Positions 1 through 7,522 of a stretch of DNA of 8,932 nt are shown here, piece by piece; position 1 is the stretch's first letter, and each line of letters starts with the position of its first letter. The DNA lies in contig JABGYE010000009.1 of NCBI GenBank assembly GCA_018675395.1, positions 1 through 8,932 of the forward strand. Direction: 5' to 3'. A program made the translations under genes and the position numbers. This DNA comes from EC70 sp018675395 (GTDB lineage Bacteria > Verrucomicrobiota > Verrucomicrobiia > Verrucomicrobiales > DEV007). The notes beneath the pieces are model-generated. The model saw only the letters and a program-made list of their open reading frames with translations. It made no database searches and was not told the origin of the DNA.

Positions 1-1154
1 GGACCTATGACTTCATAATGAATTTGGAAAAAGGTTCGAAACTTACTTTGAATGGATTGATACGAGAAAATCAAGGAACACATACTTGGAGCAATGGGGC
101 CGGAATAATCAAAAATGGTCCGGGGACGGCAGAAATTACTGCGAACTACTCAGGAATTTACAATCGTGACATCAGAAATAACCGATCCTATCGAGGATCA
201 ACTATCATTAATGATGGCCTCTTACTTATCAGCAATAAAGAAGGATCTGGTGTCAGTCCAAGTTCAAATGTCATCGTCAATCACGGAGGAACGCTTGGAG
301 GGACTGGAACCATTGGCCTTGGAAGTTCCTCATCAGAGGTGACTGTCAATGCCGGAGGTAAAATCACCCCCGGCAACGAAATTGGAACTCTGACGCTCAA
401 GGACGGACTCACTCTTAATAAAGGAGCAAGGCTTGAATTTGATGCAGGAGAAAAATCTGACCTGTTAAAAATAACAGGAGGAACTTTCCGGGGCACTGGC
501 AAGAGTGGAGTTGTCATCACAGTGCGTGATTCCGGAGGCATGGAGCCAGGTAAGAATTATGATCTGATCGACTGGACCGGCGCCAGCTTTGTGGATGTCG
601 ATGTGAGTGATTTTAGACTCGATAAAAGCAAAACTTTTCAGGGTTCATTTCACATAGTTGACACCAAACTTCAATTCAGCGTTTTTGCGCCCAGATTAGT
701 ACCAGAGACCCCACCAGAATTACCTCCAAAACCAGAACCTGAAAAAAAGAAAATAATCACCGGACACTTGCCCCCTAAAGTGTCGAATTTTGTTTGGACA
801 AATTCAAGTGGTGGCAACTGGTCAAATAGTGAAAACTGGAAAGATAACAAGATACCGAATTCAAAAGAAACTGAATGGGTCGATTACACATTTGAAAAAG
901 CTCAGAAAATATCAGGAACTAGCGTTTACTGGTTTGACAATGGAGGTGATAAAAAAATTCCTAAGAGTTGGCAAATCCTATACAGAGACGGTGACGGATG
1001 GAAACCGGTACAATCAAATGATCCCTACACTCTCAATAAGGACATTTTCAATGAGGTGAGATTCAAACCAATCGAAACGAAGGCTTTGAGGCTCGAGGTC
1101 AATTTGCAGCCCGGCGTTTCTTCAGGCATACATGAATGGAAATTGGTCCAATAG
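1..1154 (+). CDS. PATR beta-helix protein with C-terminal discoidin-like domain (5' partial)
   Basis: The frame is open to the window edge (first complete codon at 3, reading T-Y-D-F-I before the ATG at 18). That ATG is therefore probably internal and the gene starts upstream. Numbering from that ATG, residues 26-140 match the autotransporter-associated beta-strand repeat style: KNGPGTAEI, then STIINDGLLLISN, then HGGTLGGTGTIG and a TPGNEIGTLTL turn, typical of Asn/Gly/Thr-rich secreted beta-helices. Residues 225-254 are a Pro/Glu/Lys linker. Residues 258-281 (W..GGNWS..NW....P) look like the opening of another PATR passenger unit. From residue 284 the sequence becomes a galactose-binding-like domain (WVDYTFE, VYWFDNGG, SWQILYRDG, LRLEVNLQPG, EWKLV), as found at the C-terminus of some GH127-like and other PVC glycan proteins. 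I see no autotransporter barrel or sorting tail. The role is probably surface or extracellular glycan binding, which is inferred. It probably belongs to a separate transcript from the downstream genes. Confidence 0.8.
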   Translation, partial: TYDFIMNLEKGSKLTLNGLIRENQGTHTWSNGAGIIKNGPGTAEITANYSGIYNRDIRNNRSYRGSTIINDGLLLISNKEGSGVSPSSNVIVNHGGTLGGTGTIGLGSSSSEVTVNAGGKITPGNEIGTLTLKDGLTLNKGARLEFDAGEKSDLLKITGGTFRGTGKSGVVITVRDSGGMEPGKNYDLIDWTGASFVDVDVSDFRLDKSKTFQGSFHIVDTKLQFSVFAPRLVPETPPELPPKPEPEKKKIITGHLPPKVSNFVWTNSSGGNWSNSENWKDNKIPNSKETEWVDYTFEKAQKISGTSVYWFDNGGDKKIPKSWQILYRDGDGWKPVQSNDPYTLNKDIFNEVRFKPIETKALRLEVNLQPGVSSGIHEWKLVQ

Positions 1155-1195
1155 TAAGACAATAGCATTATATCTTTACCACTGATAATAAACCA

Positions 1196-1212
1196 CTTAG
1201 ACTTACTCTAAG
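1196..1212. repeat. Short inverted repeat in the leader of the DUF1552 gene
   Basis: CTTAGA (1196-1201) and TCTAAG (1207-1212) are perfect 6-bp arms around a 5-base loop. They lie in the 79-bp AT-rich gap, 22 bp before the ATG at 1234. The arms are A/T-rich and no T-run follows, so this is a poor intrinsic terminator. It could be a weak operator or an mRNA leader hairpin, or it may be chance in AT-rich DNA. No other signal in the gap was convincing. Confidence 0.25.
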
Positions 1213-1233
1213 ATTGAAATTTGAATACCTAAC

Positions 1234-2583
1234 ATGAGCACAATCACAACTCAAAAATGGTTAATGGAACGTCGCCATGCATTGAAAGGTATTGGTGTAT
1301 CAATGGCCTTACCAATGCTTCAGTGCATGCGTCCTTTAAGGGCCGCTGAGAAAATTAAACAACCGAAGCGTAGCGTTTTTATATATCTTCCTAATGGAGT
1401 AAATACCAACGACTATGAAATAAGGAAAGCAGGGTCAGAATATGAGCTCTCTCGTATCCTTTCTCCCCTGCAAAAACAACGGGCCAACATCACTCCAATA
1501 TCCGGTCTCTATCACCCCAATTCCTTCGGCATTGCTCACAAAGCAACCAATACCTGGCTCACAGGCGCCAAGTACGGACCAACTGACCGCAATACAATTT
1601 CTGTTGATCAATTAATCGCCGGAGTCAGTGGACCAGATACAAGGTTCCCTTCCCTCGAGTTAAGCAATCAGGGCCATCGACTCGCAGTGAGTGCTGATGG
1701 CGTCCAACTCCCCGCTGAAAAGAATCCTTCTGTGGTCTTTAAGGAATTATTCACAGAACCTGAGGGTGGAATCGATAAACAACGTCGAAAGCTTAGCCGC
1801 AAAGAAAGCATGCTTGACCTGGTCCTTAACGACGCTAAGTCACTTTCCAACAAACTAAGCAAAGAAGACCGAGGACGTCTAGATCAATATCTCACAGCAG
1901 TTCGTGAAGTTGAAATTCGCACTAAGAGAGCAGAGTCTTGGCTAGAAACTCCAAGGCCGAAAATTGATTCCAGCATCGCCAGCAAACTTAACCGTAACGT
2001 GCCCCTTGAAAAGCTAGGAGATTATCTACGTACCATGTATGACATCATCGTTCTGGCCTTTGAGACCGACATGACTCGGGTAGTGACATTCAATACAGGA
2101 AACGAGGGGACTGGGCCTGCCGTTCCTGAAATTGGAGTCAAACGCGATCGCCACTCCCTTTCCCATCATAACGGAAACAAGGAAGCCCTGGAGCAATTAA
2201 CGAAAAGCGATGAATTTAATATACTTCAATTTTCTTATTTTCTAGATCGGCTTTCTGAAATTAATGACGGAGAAGGAAAACTTATCGACACGACAGTTGC
2301 TCTTTATGGTAGCGGCCTTTCGTACGGCAACAGTCACGGGACAACGAGTCTGCCTCTGGTCTTAGCGGGAGGATCCGGACTCGGCTTCAAGCATGGAAAA
2401 CATGTGGATTATAACCGGCAAATCAAAGATTTTGAAGGATATGGTAACGGCGTCGGAGTTTATCACAGCCCCGTTAATCCTAAGGCTCACTTCAGCAATT
2501 TATTATTAACTATAGCTCAAAAAATGGGAGCCCAATCTGAGTCTTTCTCGGACTCCAATGGTGAAACAACAGAAGTCCTATAA
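1234..2583 (+). CDS. DUF1552 (HXXSHH family) protein, Tat-exported
   Basis: This is a 449-residue protein of the DUF1552/HXXSHH family (PF07586), at the usual family length. The name-giving motif is visible as H307-S-L-S310-H311-H312 within RDRHSLSHHNG. Other family landmarks are FIYLPNGV (49-56), a HKATNTWLTGAK block (102-113), a helical middle (about 185-235), and a C-terminal GNSHG..LPLVLAGG block (366-380) ending in a QKMG..SESF segment. The N-terminus has a twin-arginine signal: R13-R14-H-A-L-K-G, then a weakly hydrophobic stretch and an AAE cleavage region near 37-39. Export of a folded, possibly metal-loaded protein is therefore likely. The conserved histidines suggest metal binding or hydrolase-like chemistry, but no activity is established for the family. 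DUF1552 genes are commonly paired with DUF1592-type genes in Planctomycetota and Verrucomicrobiota. Here one gene intervenes and the DUF1592-type gene starts at 3790. The ATG at 1234 is chosen because it leaves a well-formed Tat signal; there is no clear ribosome-binding site. Confidence 0.93.
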   Translation: MSTITTQKWLMERRHALKGIGVSMALPMLQCMRPLRAAEKIKQPKRSVFIYLPNGVNTNDYEIRKAGSEYELSRILSPLQKQRANITPISGLYHPNSFGIAHKATNTWLTGAKYGPTDRNTISVDQLIAGVSGPDTRFPSLELSNQGHRLAVSADGVQLPAEKNPSVVFKELFTEPEGGIDKQRRKLSRKESMLDLVLNDAKSLSNKLSKEDRGRLDQYLTAVREVEIRTKRAESWLETPRPKIDSSIASKLNRNVPLEKLGDYLRTMYDIIVLAFETDMTRVVTFNTGNEGTGPAVPEIGVKRDRHSLSHHNGNKEALEQLTKSDEFNILQFSYFLDRLSEINDGEGKLIDTTVALYGSGLSYGNSHGTTSLPLVLAGGSGLGFKHGKHVDYNRQIKDFEGYGNGVGVYHSPVNPKAHFSNLLLTIAQKMGAQSESFSDSNGETTEVL

Positions 2584-2587
2584 TCAA

Positions 2588-3793
2588 ATGAAGACCTGTG
2601 GGCGTTTTTCATTTCTAACTTCATGCGTTGTCTTTGTTTTAACCTTACTGGGCATCTCTTCATTGATTGCCGAGGAAACAACAACCCCAAAGACTGATGC
2701 AAAATCTCCTTATGCCTCTGATGAACTTCTCAAACAGGGCATATTCCCACCGGAGGAAACAGGAACATACATTGAAGGGGACCTTGTAATTAACGATCCC
2801 GTTAACCGCCGAGGCGCAATCAGAGAAAAAAGAAACTTTCCAAGGCACTACTTTGCCATGCTCCCCTACGGCATGGTGCGCTATCACGGCGCACCCGCTG
2901 ATCTTTGTGACATCCCACCAGGAACGCACATGCACGGAAAGTTCCTGCTACCGCTGGAAGGAGAACGGGATACAATCCCCCTCTCCGAGAAAGTGCTAAA
3001 ACAGAAACCGCATTACCGCAATAATCACGCAATTCTGCTTGAAGATGATGTTAGTTTTTATTCCCGGCAAGGCCGGTCATGGAAAGTGATAGGCTTTGAG
3101 CAGGGCGGTGGTCCCGCTCCCCGCCTCAAGCTCTCCGTGGAGCCGGTCGGACCGGAAATTGAAGGAGGTATTAACAAGGCCGCACTCTTTGACATCGATG
3201 ATTCGACCCGCATCTGGAAGAATCGCCAAATGGTCACACGCGACGCAATAAAATCAGGCCAATTGATCCAAGTCAATCTTACGTGGGGCCCCTTTGACAG
3301 TCTCGCCACGACTGATGTATGGCTCGATGAGGGCAGTCTGAAGGCCTCCCGGGAAATTCAGAGAAATAAGCACTTAAGGCTCATTCGCTCAAGATTTCTT
3401 CCAGGCTGGGTCGATGAAGTTAAAAACAATGACAGTGGTGGAGGTGAAGTCACAGTCACTTTCTTCGGCGGCATGGATTCCTCACTCTATTCTGATATTC
3501 GAAAAATCCAGAACGTAAAAATATGTAATGCAGAAAACACTCTGCGAACCTGGAGCTACCACCAAGAACATGCAAGCCACGCAACTATTTTAGATAAAAA
3601 TGAAATTAAGAATCCTCCATTAGGCAGTAGTAACTTACAGGTCAAATTGAAAGTTGTTAGAATGCTTGATGGATTCCGTCCGGGCAGAATCGTCCGAGTC
3701 AAAGGCCCTTGGACTTATGTACTGCTCCCATGGGATGAGCACATCAATAGCGAAGAAGCATATGAACGTTCAAAAAAAATGATCCTCCCATGA
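2588..3793 (+). CDS. Secreted protein of unknown function, embedded in the DUF1552-DUF1592 operon
   Basis: I do not recognise a named family. Translation from the ATG at 2588 gives 401 residues with a clear Sec signal: MKTCGR, a hydrophobic core FLTSCVVFVLTLLGISSLIA, and cleavage before about residue 29. An in-frame ATG at 2558 adds ten polar residues and would overlap the previous gene by 26 bp. I prefer 2588, which follows that stop by 4 bp, but neither start has a Shine-Dalgarno. The mature part is soluble, beta-rich and Gly/Pro-rich. Its most distinctive stretch (about residues 87-122) contains HYFAMLPYGMVRYHG and IPPGTHMHGKFLLP; another block has W-G-P-F-D and VWLDEGSLKASREI. The paired HMHG, YHG and later histidines hint at metal or ligand binding, which is speculative. 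The stop overlaps the next start by ATGA at 3790, so its product is probably made in step with the DUF1592 protein and may be its partner. A lipoprotein reading (LTSC) was considered and rejected because the hydrophobic core continues past the cysteine. Confidence 0.85.
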   Translation: MKTCGRFSFLTSCVVFVLTLLGISSLIAEETTTPKTDAKSPYASDELLKQGIFPPEETGTYIEGDLVINDPVNRRGAIREKRNFPRHYFAMLPYGMVRYHGAPADLCDIPPGTHMHGKFLLPLEGERDTIPLSEKVLKQKPHYRNNHAILLEDDVSFYSRQGRSWKVIGFEQGGGPAPRLKLSVEPVGPEIEGGINKAALFDIDDSTRIWKNRQMVTRDAIKSGQLIQVNLTWGPFDSLATTDVWLDEGSLKASREIQRNKHLRLIRSRFLPGWVDEVKNNDSGGGEVTVTFFGGMDSSLYSDIRKIQNVKICNAENTLRTWSYHQEHASHATILDKNEIKNPPLGSSNLQVKLKVVRMLDGFRPGRIVRVKGPWTYVLLPWDEHINSEEAYERSKKMILP

Positions 3794-6186
3794 TCTTCAC
3801 GAGAAAAACGCCCTCGTTCTTTATTCTTGGATCATTACCGATCCCATTCATCATAGCTATTATCACAATGAGCTCCTCTGTCCGCAGTGCTTCAGGATTC
3901 AATGGGTTGGATAAAACATCACAGAATTTTCTGAAGTCTTATTGCATCAGGTGCCACGACGAATCTAAGCAAAAGGGGAAATTCCGTTTGGATACACTGG
4001 ACACTGACTTTACGAATCCACTAGTGGTCCAGAAATGGGATGAGGTAGTGTTCAGGATCAACGCAGGTGAAATGCCACCAGAAAAAGAGCCTCAGCCTTC
4101 GGCATTAGAAATTGGAAACATCGCAGAGACCATAACCCAAAAAATCCGAGAAGGGACCGCGACCCGGATGGCCAAACGCGGGAAAGTACAGCAGTACCGA
4201 CTAAGCCGCGAAGAATATGCTCATACAGTTTATGACTTACTTGGAGTAGTATTTGATGTCGAAGCGCCCGGCGCATTCAACGAGGACCCACGCTGGCATG
4301 GGTTTGAACGGATCGGCTCATTACTTTCTACTGCTCCATCTCATATCGACCGTTACCTTAGAGCTGCAGATAAGGTAATCGAACTTGCTTCGCTCGATAA
4401 CGAGCCTTCTTCGAAAAAAGATCGTAAGTATCCTGGCGAAGAAGGTAAACGTTACTTTGCCCAGTTAGGCGAAGGCTGGGATGCAATTAACCTTAAGAGC
4501 CCAGGCCATTACCGGATCAAAATTAGACTCAGTGGGTTGCCGGCATTCACTGGTCGAGTTCCACGACTTTCACTTTGGCATCACCTGTACAAGCGGTCCA
4601 TAGTAGGAATGGATGTTTCAAATCCAGAGGATAAACCTGAAACAATCGTTTTTGAGAGTTTATTTAATGCTGGGGGATATAAAATTTTAAATAATGCTCA
4701 AACGAAAAAACATGCCAACGGTGGTGTTATAAGATTCAGAACCGGAACGATTGATGCGGGACAAAAACTAGCATCAATAAAAGGAGGATTCAGATCAGAT
4801 AAAACAAAAATAGTTGATGAGCAGGGACGGCCAGTAATGCCCACATTGCTCATTGACTGGGTAGAAGTCGAAGGACCGCTCACAACTGAAGCCAATCGTG
4901 CCAAAAAAATTGGTATTTTGCCAAAGAAGGAAGATGATCCCGAGGAACTGACTGCATGCCTTAAACGGTTCGCGGAAAGAGCATGGCGGAGGACCGTCTC
5001 TGACCAAGAAATTCAGCGATATATAAAATTTATTGCCGCTGAAAAAGAAGCAGGCGCTGATTTTCTTTCCGCCTACAAATCGGCCCTGTCTGGGATCCTG
5101 GTATCCCGTAGCTTCTTCAATCTGGAGGAAGGCTCACCCAATGAGAACCGGCTCCGGATCAATGATTTTGAACTGGCTAGCCGACTTTCTTATTTTCTCT
5201 GGAGCTCCATGCCTGATGAGCAACTATTCGCAACTGCCCGTGCAGGCAAACTTCATGTTCCAGAAACACTGATGAAGGAACTTAAGCGGATGATTTCCGA
5301 TCCGAAAATCGACCGTTTCCTGGACTCATTTCCCAGACAATGGTTGCAACTGCATCGCGTGGGCATGTTCCAGCCAGACCCTAACCTTTACCCTGAATAT
5401 GGACCGTGGCTGGAAAAATCGATGATCATGGAAACAACGAATTACTTTACGGAAATGTTTCGTAATAATCTTCCTATCCGTGAAGCCGTTGACTCTGACT
5501 GGACAATGCTCAATTCGAGACTTGCTACTCACTATCAATTACCCGCACCAAAAGAGCCCAAACTCATGCGCGTTTCACTTGAACCTAAATCCGGACGAGG
5601 CGGATTATTAACGCATGCCTCTATCCTCTCTCTGACATCTGATGGAACCCGTCACAGGCCAGTTCACCGAGGGGCATGGTTATCCGAAACCATTCTTGCT
5701 CAAACGCCACCGTCCCCTCCCCCTAACGTTGAACCGCTGGAACCGATAAAATCCAACCAGCCCAAAAAGACTATCCGGTCACAACTCGAGACGCATGCGA
5801 CTCAGTCTAATTGTGTTTCCTGCCACGCCAAGATTGATCCACTCGGACTAGCATTTGAAAATTTTGATGCTATCGGTCGCTGGAGAGATAAAGAAAGAGT
5901 CGAGGGAGGAACAGGTGAAAATCCACCAGTGGATGCGTCAGGAACTTTTCCAACTGGTCAAAAATTTGATGGACCCCAGGAATTCAAAAGGGTACTCGCT
6001 AAAGATGAGAAACGACTAGCTAATGCCTTTGTTCAGCAATTGGCAACGTATGCCTTGAGAAGAGTAATGACTGTAGATGATCGGCCCCATATAGAGAAAA
6101 TTGTAGAAAATGCAAAAAGTGAGAATTACCGACTAAAATCCATAATTGAACACCTCATCACTTCGGAGCTATTTCTTAATCGATGA
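3790..6186 (+). CDS. Planctomycete-type cytochrome C protein (DUF1587/1595/1592/1588/1585)
   Basis: This 798-residue exported protein has its modules in the canonical order. An N-terminal Sec signal or anchor spans about residues 1-34. A PSCyt1-type haem segment carries C52-I-R-C55-H56 and the distal FRINAGEMPP (88-97). DUF1587 follows (about 135-200, YRLSREEYAHTVYDLLGV). A beta-rich insert spans about 220-365 (GHYRIKIRLSG, SLWHH, IDWVEVEGP). Then come DUF1595 (about 385-445, RFAERAWRRTVSDQEI), DUF1592 (about 455-583, ELASRLSYFLWSSMPDEQL), DUF1588 (about 601-700, GRGGLLTHASIL, then C675-V-S-C678-H679 in CVSCHAKIDPLG), and DUF1585 (about 725-797, LATYALRR). The two CxxCH motifs predict covalent haem c, hence a periplasmic or envelope redox role; the reaction and partners are not known for this family. 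The start is fixed by the 4-bp ATGA overlap with the upstream gene, and the stop overlaps the next start in the same way. The insert may be a carbohydrate-binding module. Confidence 0.95.
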   Translation: MIFTRKTPSFFILGSLPIPFIIAIITMSSSVRSASGFNGLDKTSQNFLKSYCIRCHDESKQKGKFRLDTLDTDFTNPLVVQKWDEVVFRINAGEMPPEKEPQPSALEIGNIAETITQKIREGTATRMAKRGKVQQYRLSREEYAHTVYDLLGVVFDVEAPGAFNEDPRWHGFERIGSLLSTAPSHIDRYLRAADKVIELASLDNEPSSKKDRKYPGEEGKRYFAQLGEGWDAINLKSPGHYRIKIRLSGLPAFTGRVPRLSLWHHLYKRSIVGMDVSNPEDKPETIVFESLFNAGGYKILNNAQTKKHANGGVIRFRTGTIDAGQKLASIKGGFRSDKTKIVDEQGRPVMPTLLIDWVEVEGPLTTEANRAKKIGILPKKEDDPEELTACLKRFAERAWRRTVSDQEIQRYIKFIAAEKEAGADFLSAYKSALSGILVSRSFFNLEEGSPNENRLRINDFELASRLSYFLWSSMPDEQLFATARAGKLHVPETLMKELKRMISDPKIDRFLDSFPRQWLQLHRVGMFQPDPNLYPEYGPWLEKSMIMETTNYFTEMFRNNLPIREAVDSDWTMLNSRLATHYQLPAPKEPKLMRVSLEPKSGRGGLLTHASILSLTSDGTRHRPVHRGAWLSETILAQTPPSPPPNVEPLEPIKSNQPKKTIRSQLETHATQSNCVSCHAKIDPLGLAFENFDAIGRWRDKERVEGGTGENPPVDASGTFPTGQKFDGPQEFKRVLAKDEKRLANAFVQQLATYALRRVMTVDDRPHIEKIVENAKSENYRLKSIIEHLITSELFLNR

Positions 6187-7436
6187 AAACAGTTCTATGG
6201 ATTTTCGCATGCCATCTACCAGTTAATCTGGCCAGTGCCGCTGAACGAATCATGGCCTGGGATTCCAAGGCCCTGTTCACAAAACCTGACCTTCATGAAA
6301 CCCATGAACGCAAAGCCAAAGGAATTCGTTCATTCTTTTACGAAGGTGCCGACTATAAGGGTAAGCCGACCAAAGTATTTGCCTACTATTCGACTCCCAA
6401 AGGAAAGCCACCCAAAGATGGCTGGCCTGCAATAGTATGTACTCATGGGGGTGGCGGCACGGCTTACCCTGAGTGGGTCAGATTTTGGAACGGTAAAGGT
6501 TATGCGGCGATCGCTATGGATCTGGAGGGACACCTGCCCGGAGGCAATTCCCATCAAGTCGAAGGAAATTTTCCAACTGGAGTGGAACACCCAGATGCCG
6601 GTCCATCTAGGATTGACTGGTTCGGTGACAGGAACTTACCGGACAAGGAGCAATGGTTCTATCATGTAGTTGCTGATGTCATTCGAGCGAATTCACTCTT
6701 GCGTTCATTTAATGAAATTAACAATAAAAAGATAGGCCTGACCGGCATTTCATGGGGAGGAACTGTTGTTAGCGCAGTGGCCGGAATAGATCAGCGCTTC
6801 GCATTTGTGATACCGGTTTACGGGGGCGGATACATACACGAAAGCGACAATGCAGGGCTCTCTCAATGGTTTCCTCCAAAGAACATGACAAAAGAACAAT
6901 TTCAAGATTATCGAACCAAATGGGACCCTTCCATACATTTGCCCCACGCCAAGATGCCTGTTCTATGGGTCACTTCGGTAGCTGACCCGGTCTTTCAAAT
7001 CAACATATTCTCCAAATCTTCTCAGGCTGCAGGAGGGGATAGCAGCTTGTGCATCCGTCCATGGATGATTCATGCTCACGGAAACGGATGGACCGATGCT
7101 CCAGAAATCTGGCAGTTTGCAGATAGCATTGTGAAAAACAGCCCATCACTTCCAAAGTTGCATCGGCCTGAAACCAATGCAGATGACCGAATCGTTCACA
7201 CATCTTACGAAGGCAAGGGCAAGTTCACTGAAGCCTGGATCTATTACACTAAATCTCTAGGAAAATGGAAGAACCGTAAATGGCATTTCATCCAATGCTC
7301 GATCCAAGAAAAAGAACTAATTTCACAAAAGCCTATCCCAACAGATACCTCAGCCTTTTTGGTTTACGTCTTCAGGGACAGGAATGGATACCGGGACAAT
7401 CATGCCGCATCTGAACTTGTGAATTTAAATAAATAA
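6183..7436 (+). CDS. Secreted alpha/beta-hydrolase, acetyl-xylan-esterase / dienelactone-hydrolase type
   Basis: This 417-residue protein has a Sec signal (residues 1-20, MKTVLWIFACHLPVNLASAA, cleavage near ASA/AE). The fold is alpha/beta-hydrolase. An oxyanion-type HGGGG lies at 88-92 after strand PAIVCT, followed by GYAAIAMDLEGH (106-117). The nucleophile elbow is G188-I-S190-W-G192 (S190 encoded at 6750). A probable acid is D268 in WVTSVADPVF, and the probable base is H297 or H299 in WMIHAHGNGW. The order Ser, Asp, His is as expected for the superfamily. Residues about 330-417 form an extra C-terminal beta-rich region (AWIYYTKSLGKWKNRKW, FLVYVFRDRNGY) found on some secreted esterases of this group. 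The likely activity is ester hydrolysis, such as removal of acetyl or other acyl groups from a polysaccharide or related substrate; the substrate cannot be told from sequence. Its ATG overlaps the stop of the cytochrome-type gene by 4 bp, so it belongs to the same operon. Confidence 0.9.
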   Translation: MKTVLWIFACHLPVNLASAAERIMAWDSKALFTKPDLHETHERKAKGIRSFFYEGADYKGKPTKVFAYYSTPKGKPPKDGWPAIVCTHGGGGTAYPEWVRFWNGKGYAAIAMDLEGHLPGGNSHQVEGNFPTGVEHPDAGPSRIDWFGDRNLPDKEQWFYHVVADVIRANSLLRSFNEINNKKIGLTGISWGGTVVSAVAGIDQRFAFVIPVYGGGYIHESDNAGLSQWFPPKNMTKEQFQDYRTKWDPSIHLPHAKMPVLWVTSVADPVFQINIFSKSSQAAGGDSSLCIRPWMIHAHGNGWTDAPEIWQFADSIVKNSPSLPKLHRPETNADDRIVHTSYEGKGKFTEAWIYYTKSLGKWKNRKWHFIQCSIQEKELISQKPIPTDTSAFLVYVFRDRNGYRDNHAASELVNLNK

Positions 7437-7522
7437 ACTCTTCAAATATTCACACCCCATTATAGGAAACAGCTCTGGACCCTTTTCTTTACATCAACAG
7501 CATCATTACCTAAAATGAATTA

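Noticed and set aside
281..541. Reverse-strand open frame of 86 codons within the PATR gene.
   Set aside because: Proline/serine-rich complement of a Gly/Thr-rich coding region; no family features and fully inside a real gene.
1143..1171. Possible sigma-70 promoter: TTGGTC and CATTAT 17 bp apart before the DUF1552 gene.
   Set aside because: Only 3/6 and 4/6 matches in AT-rich DNA, and the -35 lies in the upstream coding region; not strong enough to call.
2615..2626. Lipobox-like LTSC in the signal sequence of the unknown protein.
   Set aside because: The hydrophobic core before the cysteine is too short and continues after it to LGISSLIA, so ordinary Sec cleavage near AEE fits better.
7437..7522. 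Terminator or promoter in the gap between the hydrolase and DUF1549 genes.
   Set aside because: No GC-rich hairpin followed by T-run and no credible -35/-10 pair seen in the 86 bp.
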